64,000 nucleotides of DNA from Antilocapra americana (GCA_007570785.1 ML664159.1:3823951-3887950), one strand, 5' to 3'. Counted from the first letter of the stretch, positions 35,507-47,189 are shown. The notes: a model not told the origin generated them from the sequence alone. A program made the numbers and translations.

Positions 35507-38500
35507 TTTAAACATCTCAAGCCAAGATTTCAAGTCAAGGCAATTTGATCCCACTCTAATTGCCAAGAGGGCAACCCCTCAAAAAAGGACTTTCAGCATT
35601 TTCATGAGACTAGAAAGAAAAAAAAATCTGAAGGTCAGGGTTACTCAGGCAGCAGGATTTGAGGGGCTAGAATTTGGGAATAAAGTGACCCTTAGGTAAG
35701 TGAGCCCAACACTCTGCACCAGTCTTCTTCTTGAGGCGTTTCCCAGTGTCTAAGCTCTACAGGTTAAGATGCCAAGCAGAAAGCTGCAGCTAAGTGGCCA
35801 AAAAGCTAAGTCAGACCTCACAAGAAGAGGACTTAGACGATAGTCCAGGAATTCCCTTGAGGTTGTTGAAAACCAAGCCCTAGTAGCGAGGGCAAACTAG
35901 AAATCAGAGAGGTCCTTACAAACACTGCTATCTACCTCAAATCATCTTAGTCTCTGACTAGATCAAACTGCCCACCTGAAGATTGGATTTTCCTGAGAAA
36001 GTACTATCACTTAAAGCTCCCACAATTTTTCTCTTATAATAGGTAACATCCAATCAAAAAACTAGCAGGTATACCAGTATACAAAACAACATCCACAATC
36101 CAAGATGTTTTTTAACAAAAGACAATCAACAAAAGACGAGTGATTCAGATAGTAGGGTACTTACAGATTTTAAATATCTGTTCTTTAATATGCTTGAGAA
36201 AATAGGCTACCAAATAAATAGTATTACTAAATAGTTATATTCCTTAAAAGAGAATTAGATGGAAATTCTAAAACTGAAAAATACATTAATTTTAAGAATG
36301 CAGTAGATAGGCTCAATAAGTAAAACAAGGATTAGACGTGGATTAGATGTGACAGAAGATGGGAACAGGAAGATAAATCATTAGAAAATATCTGTACTAA
36401 ATCATGGAGAGAAACAGAAGGAAAACAGAGAAAAGAGAAAAGAAGCATATGAGACATGATACAAAAAATATGTGTAATTAGAGTTTCAGAGGTATAAAGA
36501 GAGAGGATTTGATAGAAGCAGTATTTAGAAAGATAATGGTTGAGAATTTCCCAAGACAGAAGGAAAACATGGAGCCACAGATTCAAGTGTTTATATGAAT
36601 GATCATAGATAGAAATACAGAGTGCAAGAAGGAAAGAAGAAAATGAAAAAGTACATTCATGGGAAAGTAAGAATGATTACATAGCATAAATATAATAATG
36701 TCTGACAGATTTTAAAAATATGCAGAATTAAAATATATGAGAAATAACAATAACACAGAAGAGGTGAGATGAATATATGGAATTAAAGCTTTCTAAGATC
36801 CTTGCATTTCACAAGAAATTATTTTAAAATTCTAATTTAACATAGGATGGTGAAAGGTTATTTGATAAGTTCAGAGTATTCAATAGTTGTTAAGCATGTG
36901 ACTCAAAACATAAAAATATATCTTATCAAATACCTTTACAGAAAAGTAGGTTCTGGATGACAACAGACTTAAATGTAACAACAAAATAATAAAGTTTTAA
37001 TAAAATACATGAGTCAATTTTTACAAACTTCTCATTTATAGTAGACACTAAAGAGTCAAGGATGCATATTGCAATCGCTAATAAATGGACTAATAAAAGA
37101 ATTAAAAAGACTAATAAAAGAACAAAAACAAAGAATTAAAAACTAATTAATACAAAAGAAAATGGAGAGGAAAAAAGAAACAAAGGAAAGACCAACAGAA
37201 AACAATGAGTAAGACAGCAGTTTCTAACTCAAACATAGAAGTAATTCTATAACTCGTAAATAGACTAAATAATCCTTTTTTAAACAAAAAGTAAGCTTAG
37301 CAGACTGTGGGGGGAAAAAACTAAATATATGCTGTCTAGAAAAAATACCTGCGAGGCAGAAAATAAAAGAATGGGAACACATGTTACACAAACATTAACA
37401 AAAAGAAAACTGACCATTTTACTGATAGACAAATGACTTAGAGTAAGAAGTTGCATCATAAATTAGCAAATATAGTGGGCAAGAGGGAACATTTCCTAGT
37501 AATAAAGTGTTAATTCGTCAGGAAAATATAACATTTCTAAATCTGTGTGCACCTAAAAACATAGCCTCAAACCATGTAAAATAAAAACAGACAAACCAAA
37601 AGTATAAATGGATAAACCCATAAATATAGTAGGAGATTTTAATACAATAACAAAATGATAACTAGAAAATCCCAGACTATTTGGAAAGTAAGCAATATGC
37701 TCTTAATTCATCAATTAAAGAAGAAATCACAGTGGAAATTAAAAACTATGTTGAACTCAATTACAACAGAAAATAACCTTAGATATAACTTACAACTTAC
37801 ATGCCAAAGCTAAAAAACCTTACAGAAAATGTTATAGTCTTAACTGCATATATTAGAAGACAGGAAAGTGTGAAAATGGATAATTTTAGATCTATATCAA
37901 GACTTATTTTTTATACAGGGAAACTAAATACAAAGGAAGTGAAATATAAAAACAGAAATTAATGAAATAAAAGAGCATAATAGAGCAAATCAGTTAAATC
38001 AAAACTTGCTTTTAAAAATTAGTACAACTGATAAATGACTAGATAGTTAGAAGAATAAATTAACAATATTAGAAATAAAAAATGAACATCATTACAGAAA
38101 CTATAAGCATTAAAAGTTAGTAAAGAGATTGTAAATAACTTTATGCAAATAACTTTCAAAATTTAGATCAAATAATTTTTTGAAAACACAACTTACCAAA
38201 TATATACACAAGAAGAGAAATAGCACTGTGTCTATCAAACAAGTTCATATGTAATTAAAATTTTTCCCAAGATAGAACCCCTAGCCCAAAGTTTTTATCA
38301 GCGAATTATTTTAAATATTTAAGAAGAAAATAGCACAATATTATACAATTTTTTCCACTAAATAAAGAGGGAACATCCACCAACTCATTTTATAAAATCT
38401 ACACAACTTCATAAAAGACAATATAATGTAATAGGTAATGGGAAATAAGCCAATATATCTCATGAACATAGATGCAAAAAAAATTTAAACATAATATTAG

Positions 38501-39841
38501 TAAACCAAATTCATAAATTAAGAAAAAGATAATGCATTAGAATCAAGTTCAGTTGTAATGCAAGGTCCATTCTATTTAGAAATCAGTCAGTTTATATCAA
38601 TTAATTTAAAACAATATAATTCACTCCAGTAGCAAAAAATATGACATAGTAATCTTAGGAGATGTAGAAAAACCATTTGATGAAAATCAACACATTGCTA
38701 ATTAAAAGTAAAAACTCTTAGCAAACTAAAAATAAATTATAAAAAATAATTTAAAATAGTAAAATATTGGAAACTTTTCCCCAAAAAATCAAGAGAGATT
38801 CTATTCAATTTAATTAGAAAAAATAAATTAAAATGTATATAATCAGAAAAAAAGAAATAAAACTATCATTATTTGTAAGTGGTTATAAGGTAGAAAATCT
38901 AAATTAATCTCCAGATAAACTTTGGAATTAACCTATGAACATAGAATAGTTTCTGAATATGAGATCATTATGAAAACATCAAACTTTTGTATACTGTAGC
39001 TATATATAATTTTTTTGAAGACAAAACTTCAAAAATTATATCATTTAAAATAGCACCAAAACTTTCTAATACCACATATTTAAGAATAAATCTAATGAAA
39101 AATGCAAAATAGTCTTACACACACACAAGAAAAATCTATTAATATTTCTGAGGGAAATTAATATAAACCTAAATAGAACAATAACCACATTTATGGCTTG
39201 CAACAATAATTTCAAGATGTCAATTCTTTCCCAAATTGATCTACAGACTCAATGTTATCATCATCAAAATCATATTGAATTTTTCTGTGTGAAGATTAAC
39301 TACCTGGTTTTAAAATTCATATCAAATTGCAAAAAGCTAGAAAACCAAGTCAATCTGCAAGAATAGTAAAGTTGGAAAATTCACATTTCCTTATGTCAGG
39401 ACTTAGTGTGAAGCTACATTAAGAAGACAGGGTGGTATTGGTACAGTACAGACAAATAGACCAATAGAACAGAATAGAAAGTCAAGAAACAAACCTTACA
39501 CATGCAGTCACTTAATTTAAAACAAAGGTGGCACTGCAGTGCAGTGGGGAAAAGAATGGTTGTTTCAATAGTGGTGAATCAATTAAATATCCATGTAAGG
39601 AAAAAGCAATCTTGACCTTCCAACTTGCACCATAAATAGAAATCAACTCTAGATAGATTTCTAGGTGTAATTGGGAAAAATAAGACAATTAAGTTACTAG
39701 GAAATGACAGAGGAAAGTTTTCATGACCTTTAGATGAGCAATAATTTCTTAGACAAATATATCATAAAGGAAAAGATTGATAAATAGAAATAGTTTAAAA
39801 TTAATAATTTTTCATGAAAAGACACTAATAAGAAAGTAAAG

Positions 39842-39898
39842 TTGTGTATCTGAAACTAACACAATATTGTAAATCAAATGCAGTTTAATTTAAAAAAT
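39842..39898 (+). mobile_element. very short L1 3' tail insertion
   Basis: Only the last 57 bases or so of an L1 ('gtatctgaaactaacacaat', 'attgtaaatc') plus an A-rich tail. AAAGTAAA-like copies on both sides (about 39834-39841 and 39899-39906) are a likely TSD within the L1ME. Confidence 0.6.
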
Positions 39899-39930
39899 AA
39901 AGTAAAAAGCCAAATAGTGGAAGATGATTT

Positions 39931-39940
39931 TATATATATA

Positions 39941-39990
<50 letters not shown>
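39931..39990. repeat. (TA)n tract, about 60 bp
   Basis: Near-perfect TA dinucleotides with one TTTT interruption, directly abutting the 5' end of a Bov-tA. Confidence 0.95.
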
Positions 39991-39992
<2 letters not shown>

Positions 39993-40208
39993 CTGATTGA
40001 CTCAGCAGGTAAAGAATCTGCCTGCAATGCAGAAGATGCAGGAAATGAAGGTTTGATGCCTGGGTAAGTAAGACCCCTGAAGAAGGGCATGGCAACCCAC
40101 TCCAGTATTCTTGCCTGGGAAATCCCACGGGCACAGGAGACTGGCAGGCTAAAGCCCATAGGGTCACAAAGAGATGGACATGACTGAAGTGACTGAGCCA
40201 ACACACAT
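39991..40208 (+). mobile_element. Bov-tA SINE next to (TA)n
   Basis: Head 'cctgattgactcagcaggta', body with 'ccagtattcttgcctgggaa', ending 'gacatgactgaagtgactga'. Its first bases are missing or merged with the TA tract. Confidence 0.9.
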
Positions 40209-40619
40209 TCAACAGAGGATTTATATCCACAATTTATGAAGAACTACAAATCAACAGGGAAAATACTGACAAAAATTCTTAAAGAACAATAAACCGAAAA
40301 CAACTCACCTGAATAGGTATTTTACAAAGGAAGATATATAAATGGCTAATAAACACATGAAAAGGTGGCCAACATCATTAGTTATTAAGGAACTACAAAC
40401 AGAAACCACAATACAATGCCACTATGCACTCAGGAAAATAGCTAAAATGGAAAAATAAACCACAATTTCAAGTATCGGCACCTGGAATTTTCATTCACTG
40501 TGTTGAGAAATAAATTGTGGTATGTTCATAAAATGAAATATTATACATCAATGAAATTCAACAAATTGAACAAACTAATAACATGAATAAATCTCACAAA
40601 CCAAATTTTGAAAGAAATT

Positions 40620-40736
40620 GATGGTGATGGTAGTTTAGGTCACTAAGTCGTATCTGACTCGGGATCCCATGGACTGTGCCCGCCAGGCTCTTCTGTCCAT
40701 GGGATTCTCCAGGCGAGAACACTGGAGTGGGTTGCC
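40620..40736 (-). mobile_element. Bov-A/Bov-tA SINE, 5'-truncated, with TSD
   Basis: Only the Bov-A body is present, in reverse orientation; the tRNA-like head is absent. AAGAAATT at 40612-40619 and 40737-40744 is the TSD, and the host L1ME reads continuously across it. So the truncation happened at insertion, not by later deletion. Confidence 0.88.
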
Positions 40737-41030
40737 AAGAAATTAGCCAGATGTATATTATCATATACTGAATGAGTCATTTTATATGAAATTCTAATGT
40801 ATGCAAAAAAGTCTATAGTGATAGAAGTTGGATTAATGGTTGCATCTGAGGAGAGTAATCACCGGAAGGGCCAGGGAAATTCTGAGGTGCTGGTAATGCT
40901 CTTTATGTTGATCTGGAAAGTGATTACACAAGTGTCTTCACTTTGTAAAAATTCATAAAGCTGGACTTTTATGATTTATGCACTTTTTTCAGTATATTAT
41001 ACTCAATTTAAAAGTTCACATTAAAAAAAA

Positions 41031-41399
41031 TGTCCATCTTCAAGACAATTATTTTAGTGTAAATCAGAAGTCCTATTTTGGAATTCAAAAACTGAACATT
41101 GGATCTTTCTCTGTTCATTCTGATGTAACAGTCCTAAGCTTCCCCAAAGCATTGGATGCCTCTGGCTGGATAGCAGATCATGTAAAAAGAAGTACAAAAA
41201 GGAAAAGAACATTAATATATTTCAAAAATATTATCTTTGCTACAGTTTTCATAAAGCCTAGAACCGAAAGATCAAACAGATGTAAATTAAAACTGTGATA
41301 TAATTTTTCAAGATAATGAAAAATACCTTTGAGAGGATATCCTTCATGGTAGAGAGAATGCTTAGAAATATGTATTCCATATGGTATTGGCAGATGCAT
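41031..41399. other. unassigned DNA
   Basis: Follows the L1ME tail. No gene or named repeat seen. Confidence 0.4.
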
Positions 41400-41720
41400 T
41401 CTGAAGAAAAATTTGGGAAAACTTGTAAAAAGTGCATACTATTTGACCTAATAATGCCCCTCTCAGAACTATGACTTTAAAAAAAAGGATGAGGATTTAC
41501 CTATAAGGCTTTTCTTGGCAATCTTAAGACATAAAGAAATGTGGAAAAAATATAACTGTCCAATGGTAAAGAAATTATGATATATTCATATATAAAACCA
41601 TAGAAATAAATATTTTGAAAAAGAAGGATATTCTTACTTTATTTTAGGTGGGAAAAATAGTTGATAGTACAAGTCAACACTGCAGGATTTTATTCTTAAA
41701 ATACATATTGAAGAAAAATC
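41400..41720 (+). mobile_element. L1M fragment, ORF2 C-terminal region
   Basis: 'gcatactatttgacctaata', 'gatgaggatttacctataag', 'actgtccaatggtaaagaaa' and 'gaaggatattcttactttat' follow old L1 order. Confidence 0.45.
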
Positions 41721-41940
41721 CAGTGGGCCAGGAGGAATTGCCTCTGGATGATGGAGCCATTCCTGCGTTGATTAATTCAATGTTTATATACCAGGCCCAG
41801 TGTTAGGGAACAGGTGTACAGAGACAAACACATTCTCTGCCATTGTGGAGATTAAAGACTGGAAGAAGCTACAAACTCTCACCTATCTCACCCAACTAGA
41901 GCCTCGTAAGCAGAGATTCAGCAGAAAGGAGGGAAAGAGA

Positions 41941-42165
41941 AAGGAATCTCATGATCCCATATCCCTCCTCTAGCTCTTCTAGATTTCTGTTTTCCTTTAC
42001 AGTAAAATTCCTCCATGTTGTTCAACAGCTGTTCTTCCATTTCCCCCTTGAGCTGTCTCCATCAGAGTTCTATGCCCACTATGCCACCAAAATTCCTGCC
42101 TTCGTCTTGCTAAAAGCAATGATCATTTCTCATCTAAACAGACAAAAGGATTGTTGAAAACTTTC
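41941..42165 (+). mobile_element. L2 segment, first of two overlapping copies
   Basis: 'ggaatctcatgatcccatat', 'gtaaaattcctccatgttg', 'gagctgtctccatcagagtt' and 'gcaatgatcatttctcatct' match, in order, the segment at 43545-43950. The conserved order and L2-like downstream sequence in the second copy identify the family. Confidence 0.5.
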
Positions 42166-42530
42166 GCAGGCCAGAAACCAATACTTTTTAACCTTAAGTT
42201 TCCCAGCTACGAATCAAAACCGTTTCCTAGGGCTGTTTGCTTAACAAAGGTGGAAAACGCTGATCACCTCCTGTCTCTAGTTGCTCCTCACTAGAAATGC
42301 AAATCAGAACGAAAGCTTGTTAAGTAGTTTCCAAGAGCCAAGAGGGTCATAAAGTCATTTATGTTTGATTTTGAATTTGTTTTACACGCTAAAGCAATCT
42401 CAGAATACAAAAAGAGCAAACAGAGGCATAATTAAGATGAGAAATGAGATTCATACTTGCCCATTTTTTCTCCATCTATATAACCATGGAATGATATTTC
42501 TATAACTTGAAACACACCAGACTTACAGCT
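42166..42530. other. unassigned DNA
   Basis: No gene or named repeat seen. Confidence 0.4.
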
Positions 42531-42531
42531 T

Positions 42532-42760
42532 TGTGGTTGAACACAGACATTGGAATCTGGCTTCCTGTATTCAAATCTTATATCTATCATTCTTTGAACT
42601 TTGTGACTTAAGCAAGTTTATTAAGTAGTATCTTTGAGCCTCAGTTTCCTCACCTATAAAATGGAGAAAATGATAGTAAACAGGCTGTTGTATGGATTAA
42701 ATGTGATATAGCAAAGTTCTTGTGATAGGACCTAATAAAAGTTCTGAAAAATAACTGTTT
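42532..42760 (+). mobile_element. MIR SINE, nearly complete
   Basis: Sense MIR from the tRNA-like head ('gtggttgaacacagacattg') through 'actttgtgacttaagcaagt', the conserved 'gagcctcagtttcctcacct' core, 'ataaaatggagaaaatgata' and the 3' end. Confidence 0.85.
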
Positions 42761-43479
42761 ATTGTTGCCTTCTAAATACAAAATGACTCACTTCTTTTAA
42801 CAGAAAAATAAAGGATTTTTGCAACACTTTAAGTCCCAATGGACTCAAATTAAAGATTTGCAGCACCATCTACCATATTACATCTGAAATTTGAAAAATG
42901 AAAAATTAATTATTTGGCTAATTTATGCAATTCAGATAGCTAATATGGATTATTAAAACACTTTTTCTTCACAAAATATCTTGGGTTTCCTTTAAAAATA
43001 CCTCCTGCATTCTCCAGGTTGCATTTATCATCAAAGTGGCAATTTCCGGTATCCTATGCTGCTCAGCATCCACAGAAGCCCATACTTTCCTGGAAACTCC
43101 TGTCCAGTTGTGGCTTCAGAAGAGCAGGATGATTCAAAGACTGCTTGGAAGTGATGTAGACACCAGAGAGGTCATGCTTGACAATTATTTTTGCCCTGCC
43201 AGTCTCTAAGCTCATGGATTATTTACATAGTGCTTTACAATTGCTAGATCACATCATATAATTCTCTCTCCAGGTTTCATGGTTGGTTAGATAACTCTGT
43301 TATAGCTTCATTCATTGAAATCACAATAATGCTATATCCATGATTTACATGGGGCAGAGCAGTCCCTAAATCTCTGTAGCCCCACACCACTGTATGTAAG
43401 TTCTTACAGCATCAGATTTATTCTTTCCATCTGGATCATACCTATTGTCACACAAACATACTTTTGTATCTTCCATATG
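42761..43479. other. unassigned intergenic DNA
   Basis: No gene or named repeat recognised. Confidence 0.4.
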
Positions 43480-43548
43480 GAAGGAAAAAAGGGAGGGAGA
43501 GAGAGAAAGAAAAGAGGAAGAAGGAAGGGAAGGAGAGGAGAGAGGAAG
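43480..43548 (+). repeat. purine (GA/GGAA) tract
   Basis: About 70 bases composed almost wholly of A and G on the + strand, ending where the L2 segment begins. Confidence 0.9.
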
Positions 43549-43628
43549 GAATCCTGTGGTCTCATATTCCCCCTCTAGATCTTTTCCATTTCTGTTTTTC
43601 TTTATAGTAAAACTCCTCCATGTAGGTT

Positions 43629-43817
43629 GAAGAAGTGAAGTGAAAGTTGCTCAGTCACGTCTGACCCTTTGTGACCCATGGACTCATGCAGTTCTCCAGG
43701 CCAGAATACTGGAGTGGGTAGCCTTTCCCTCCTCCAAGGGATCATCCCAACCCAGGGATTGAACCCAGTCTCCCACATTGCAGGTGGATTCTTTACCATC
43801 TGAGCCACTACGGAAGT
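43629..43817 (-). mobile_element. Bov-tA SINE with 11-bp TSD in L2
   Basis: Complete reverse-oriented element ending 'actacggaagt'. TSD CCATGTAGGTT at 43618-43628 and 43818-43828. Confidence 0.95.
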
Positions 43818-44168
43818 CCATGTAGGTTACTCACTAGCCATTCTTCCAATTGCCCCTTAAACTGTCTCCACTTCATTCCTCCTATGCTACCAAAGCTGCT
43901 CTCTCCATATTGCTAAGAGCAATGATCAATTCTCGTCTAATCTAACCTTTCTCAGTCACAGTCGCTCCACTTGCTCACTTCCTCCTTCTTGAAATATTTT
44001 CTTTACAAGCACAATCTCCTGGTTTCTCTCCAACCACACTGCCCACTTTTCTGTAGATTTCTTTTTTTCTTCTCCCCGTCTTCCCAACACCCAAGTATCA
44101 TCATGCTCCAAGGCTCCTACCTGCATGATTTCCTCTTATTCCATAGCTTTAAATGTCATCTATACACT

Positions 44169-44367
44169 TTGTGTTAGAGAGTGTGCTTGGCCACTTAGTC
44201 ATATCCTGCCAGGCTTCTCTGTCCATGGGCTTTTCTAGGCAAGAATACTGGAGTGGGTTGCAATTCCTTCTCCAGGGGATCTTCCTGACCCAGGGTTCAA
44301 ACCCATGTCTCCTGCGTCTGCTGCATTTCAGATGGATTCTTAACCCATGGAGCCATGGGGGAAGCCC
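44169..44367 (-). mobile_element. Bov-tA SINE in L2
   Basis: Reverse-oriented Bov-tA with a short deletion in the body. CTATACACT (44160-44168) and CTATACCCT (44368-44376) are the TSD with one mismatch, and the L2 reads on across it. Confidence 0.9.
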
Positions 44368-44756
44368 CTATACCCTGACATGTGTCTCCAACTCTGACCT
44401 CTCTCCTGAGCTCCAGCTGCTCAACATCTCCCTTTGATTTCCACCACCCCTCAGAGTGGTTGTCTTGCCAGGCTTCCTCATTTCAGTAAATAGTACATAC
44501 AATTTCACCCAGGTACTCTGGCTTAAAACCTTGCTGCCATCTCAACTTCTCTCTCTCAAACCTCACATCCAATTTATCATCCAATTCCTCCCATTCTTTG
44601 CATAATATAACCCATAAACAATCATTTCTTGGCCTTTATTCTTACTATCCTTATCCTAGCCACCATAATTTCTCCCATGGATTACTCAATAGCTTCATCC
44701 AGTACCCTTGCCTATATTTTTGTCCTTCTACAGTCTGGTCTCCACACAATGTGATC

Positions 44757-45009
44757 ATATATTGCTGAAGCCTGGCTTGGAGAATTTTGAGCATTCCTTT
44801 ACTAGCGTGTGAGATGAATGCAATTGTGCAGTAGTTTGGGCATTTGGGGCATTGCCTTTCTTTGGGATAGGAATGTAAACTGACCTTTTCCAGTCAGTGG
44901 CCATTGCTGAGCTTCCCATATTTCCTGGCATATTGAGTGCAGCACTTTCACAGCATCATCTTTTAGGATTTCAAATAGTTCAACTGGAATTCCATCACCT
45001 CCACTAGCT
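44757..45009 (-). mobile_element. BovB RT segment, inverted relative to its neighbour
   Basis: On the minus strand this is the BovB reverse transcriptase region from 'aagctagtggaggtgatgga' to 'aggcttcagcaatat' (about 250 bp; RT domain N-terminal blocks). It abuts, head to head, the sense BovB that begins at 45010. It decayed by several stops. Confidence 0.85.
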
Positions 45010-46661
45010 TGGGGCCACCCAAGACGGAAGGGTCATGGTGGAGATGTCTGACAGAATGTGGTCCACTGGAGAAGGGAATGGCAAACCTCTTCAGTATTCT
45101 TGCCTTGAGAACCCCATAAACAGTATGAAAAGGCAAAAAGATAGGAAACTATAAGATGAACTCCCCAGGTCAGTAGGTGCCCAATATGCTACTGGAGATC
45201 AGTCGAGAAATAATTCCAGAAAGAATGAAGGGATGAAGGCAAAGCAAAATCGATTCCCAGTTGTGGAGGTGACTAGTGATAGAACCAAGGTCCAATGTTG
45301 TAAAGAGCAATATTGCATAGGAACCTGGAATGTTAGGTCCATGAATCAAGGCAAATTGGAAGTGGTCAAATAGGAGATGGTAAGAGTGAACGTAGACATT
45401 CTAGGAATCAGTGAACTAAGATGGACTGGAATGGGTGAATTTAACTCAGATGACCACATCTACTACTGTGGGCAGGAATCCCTTAGAAGAAATGGAGTAG
45501 CCATCATAATCAACAAAAGAGTCCAAAATGCAGTACTTGGATGCAATCTCAAAAATGACAAAATGATCTCTGTTCGTTTCCAAGGCAAACCATTCAATAT
45601 CATGGTAATCCAAGCCTATGCCCCAACCAGTAATGCTGAAGAAGCTGAAGTTGAACGGTTCTATGAAGACCTACAAGATCTTTTAGAACTAACACCCAAA
45701 AAAGATGTCCTTTTCATTATAGGGGACTGAAATGCAAAAGTAGGAAGTCAAGAAACACCTGGAGTAACAGGCAAATTTGGCCTTGGAGTACAGAATGAAG
45801 CAGGGCAAAGGCTAATAGAATTCTGCCAAGAGAACACAGTGGTCATAGCAAACACCCTCTTCCAACAACACAAGAGAAGACTCTACACATGGATGGCACC
45901 AGATGCTCAACACTGAAATCAGATTGATTATATTTTTTGTAGCCAAAGACGGAGAAGCTCTATACAGTCAGCAAAAACAAGACCGGGAGCTGACTGTGGC
46001 TCAGATCATGATCTCCTTATTGCCAAATTCAGGCTGAAATTGAAGAAAGTAGGGAAAACCACTAGATCATTCAGGTATGACCTAAATCAAATCCCTTATA
46101 ATTATACAGTGGAAGTGAGAGATAGATTTAAGGGACTAGATCTGATAGACAGAGTGCCTGATGAACTATGGATGGAGGTTCATGACATTGTACAGGAGAC
46201 AGGGATTAAGACCATTTCCAAGAAAAATAAACTCAAAAAAGCAAAATGGATGTCTGAGGAGGCCTTACAAATAGCTGTGAAAAGAAGAGAAGCAAAAAGC
46301 AAAGGAGTAAAGGAAAGATATTCCCATCTGAATGCAGAGTTCCAAAGAATAGCAAGGAGAGCTAAGAAAGCCTTCCTTAGCAATCAATGCAAAGAAATAG
46401 AGGAAAACAATAGACCGGGAAAGACTAGAGATCTCTTCAAGAAAATTAGATACCAAGGGAACATTTCATGCAAAGATGGGCACAACACAGGACAGAAATG
46501 GTATGGACCTGACAGAAGCAGAAGATATTAAGAAGAGGTGGCAAGAATACACAGAAGAACGGTACAAAAAAAGATCTTCACGACTCAGATAATCATGATA
46601 ATGTGATTGCTCACCTAGAGCCAAACATCCTGGAATGTGAAGCCAAGTGGGCCTTAGAAAG
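45010..46661 (+). mobile_element. BovB LINE, 5' region through endonuclease and linker; RT missing
   Basis: Runs from 'ggggccacccaagacggaag' near the BovB 5' side, through the endonuclease and linker, to 'aagtgggccttagaaag' at 46661, where the RT domain should begin. The part 45066-45115 is the segment from which the Bov-A SINE body derives. No 3' end is attached. Confidence 0.9.
45300..46530 (+). pseudogene. BovB endonuclease/linker ORF, broken by two stops
   Basis: APE-type endonuclease of an RTE-clade LINE. 'TWNVRSMNQGKLEVVK' is followed by a TAG at about 45370. The next open part (45377-45730) has 'LGISELRWTGMGEF' and 'QAYAP', and ends with TGA (45728-45730) in place of Trp in the catalytic 'IIGDWN' motif. 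A further TGA near 45914 replaces the Arg of 'HRNQIDYI'. 'GSDHDLLIAKF' supplies the last catalytic Asp-His. The linker is open at 46040-46531. Truncated before the RT. Confidence 0.85.
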
Positions 46662-46746
46662 TGCATCTATAGGAAACTTTGAACACACCATCATCTCTTT
46701 TTCTCATTCTTGCTCACAATTTCTTCCCCCCTCCCCTCTCTCTTCC

Positions 46747-47175
46747 AATAGTCATGTATGGATGTGAGAGTTGGACCATAAAGAAGGCTGAGCACTGAAG
46801 GATTGATGCTTTCAAACTGTAATATTGGATAAGACTCTTGAGAGTCCCTTGGACTACAAGGAGATCAAACCAGTCAATCCTAAAGGAAATCAATCCTGAA
46901 TATTCTTTGGAAGGACTGATGTTGAAGCTGAAGCTATAATGCTTTGGCTACCTGATGCAAAAAGCTGACTCATTAGAAAAGACCCTGATGCTGGGAAAGA
47001 TTGAGAGCAGGAAGAGAAGGGGATGACGGAGGATGAGATGGTTGGATGGCATCACCAACGCAACGGACATGAGTTTGAGCAATCTCCGGGAGATAGTGAA
47101 CGACAAGGAGGCCTGGTGTGCTGCAGTCCATGGGATCACAGAGTTGCACATAACTGAGTGACTGAAAAACAACAA
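46747..47175 (+). mobile_element. second BovB, 3' end only, with TSD
   Basis: Starts within the ORF C-terminus ('atagtcatgtatggatgtga'), with several stops, and ends 'ataactgagtgactgaaaaa'. CCCCTCTCTCTTCC (46733-46746) and CCCCTCTCTATTCC (47176-47189) form a 14-bp TSD with one mismatch. It is therefore an independent insertion, not the missing 3' end of the BovB upstream. Confidence 0.9.
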
Positions 47176-47189
47176 CCCCTCTCTATTCC

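Larger units (their letters stand above)
34665..41030 (+). mobile_element. ancient L1ME-type element, nearly complete but heavily decayed
   Basis: L1 blocks occur in order over more than 6 kb: 5'UTR-like segments near 34680-36070 ('aggtaacatccaatcaaaaa'), ORF1 relics near 36130-36800 ('aagataatggttgagaattt'), EN relics near 37300-37720 ('tatgctgtctagaaaaaat', 'gtaggagattttaatac'), RT relics near 37960-39480 ('gaacatagatgcaaaaaaaa', 'gacagggtggtattggtac'), the C-terminus at 40220-40600, and a 3'UTR ending near 41030. Every frame is destroyed. Four younger insertions lie within it and are listed separately. Confidence 0.6.
43545..44756 (+). mobile_element. L2 LINE, RT-coding region, split by two Bov-tA
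   Basis: Sense L2 ORF2 blocks in order: 'gtaaaactcctccatgt', 'cctccttcttgaaatatttt', 'ctcctggtttctctccaacc', 'agctttaaatgtcatctata' (before the RT ADDS box, 'ctgacatgtgtctccaactc' after the SINE), 'ctcctgagctccagctgctc', 'cctcacatccaatttatcat' and 'ctggtctccacacaatgtga'. All frames are lost. It ends at the BovB rearrangement. Confidence 0.65.

Noticed and set aside
45377..45730. 117-codon open frame as a host exonuclease-like gene
   Set aside because: It is the BovB endonuclease, ended by TGA inside its GDWN motif, with no introns or own promoter.
46662..46746. BovB continuation across the 85 bp between the two BovB parts
   Set aside because: The sequence does not resemble BovB, and its right end is the TSD of the second BovB.
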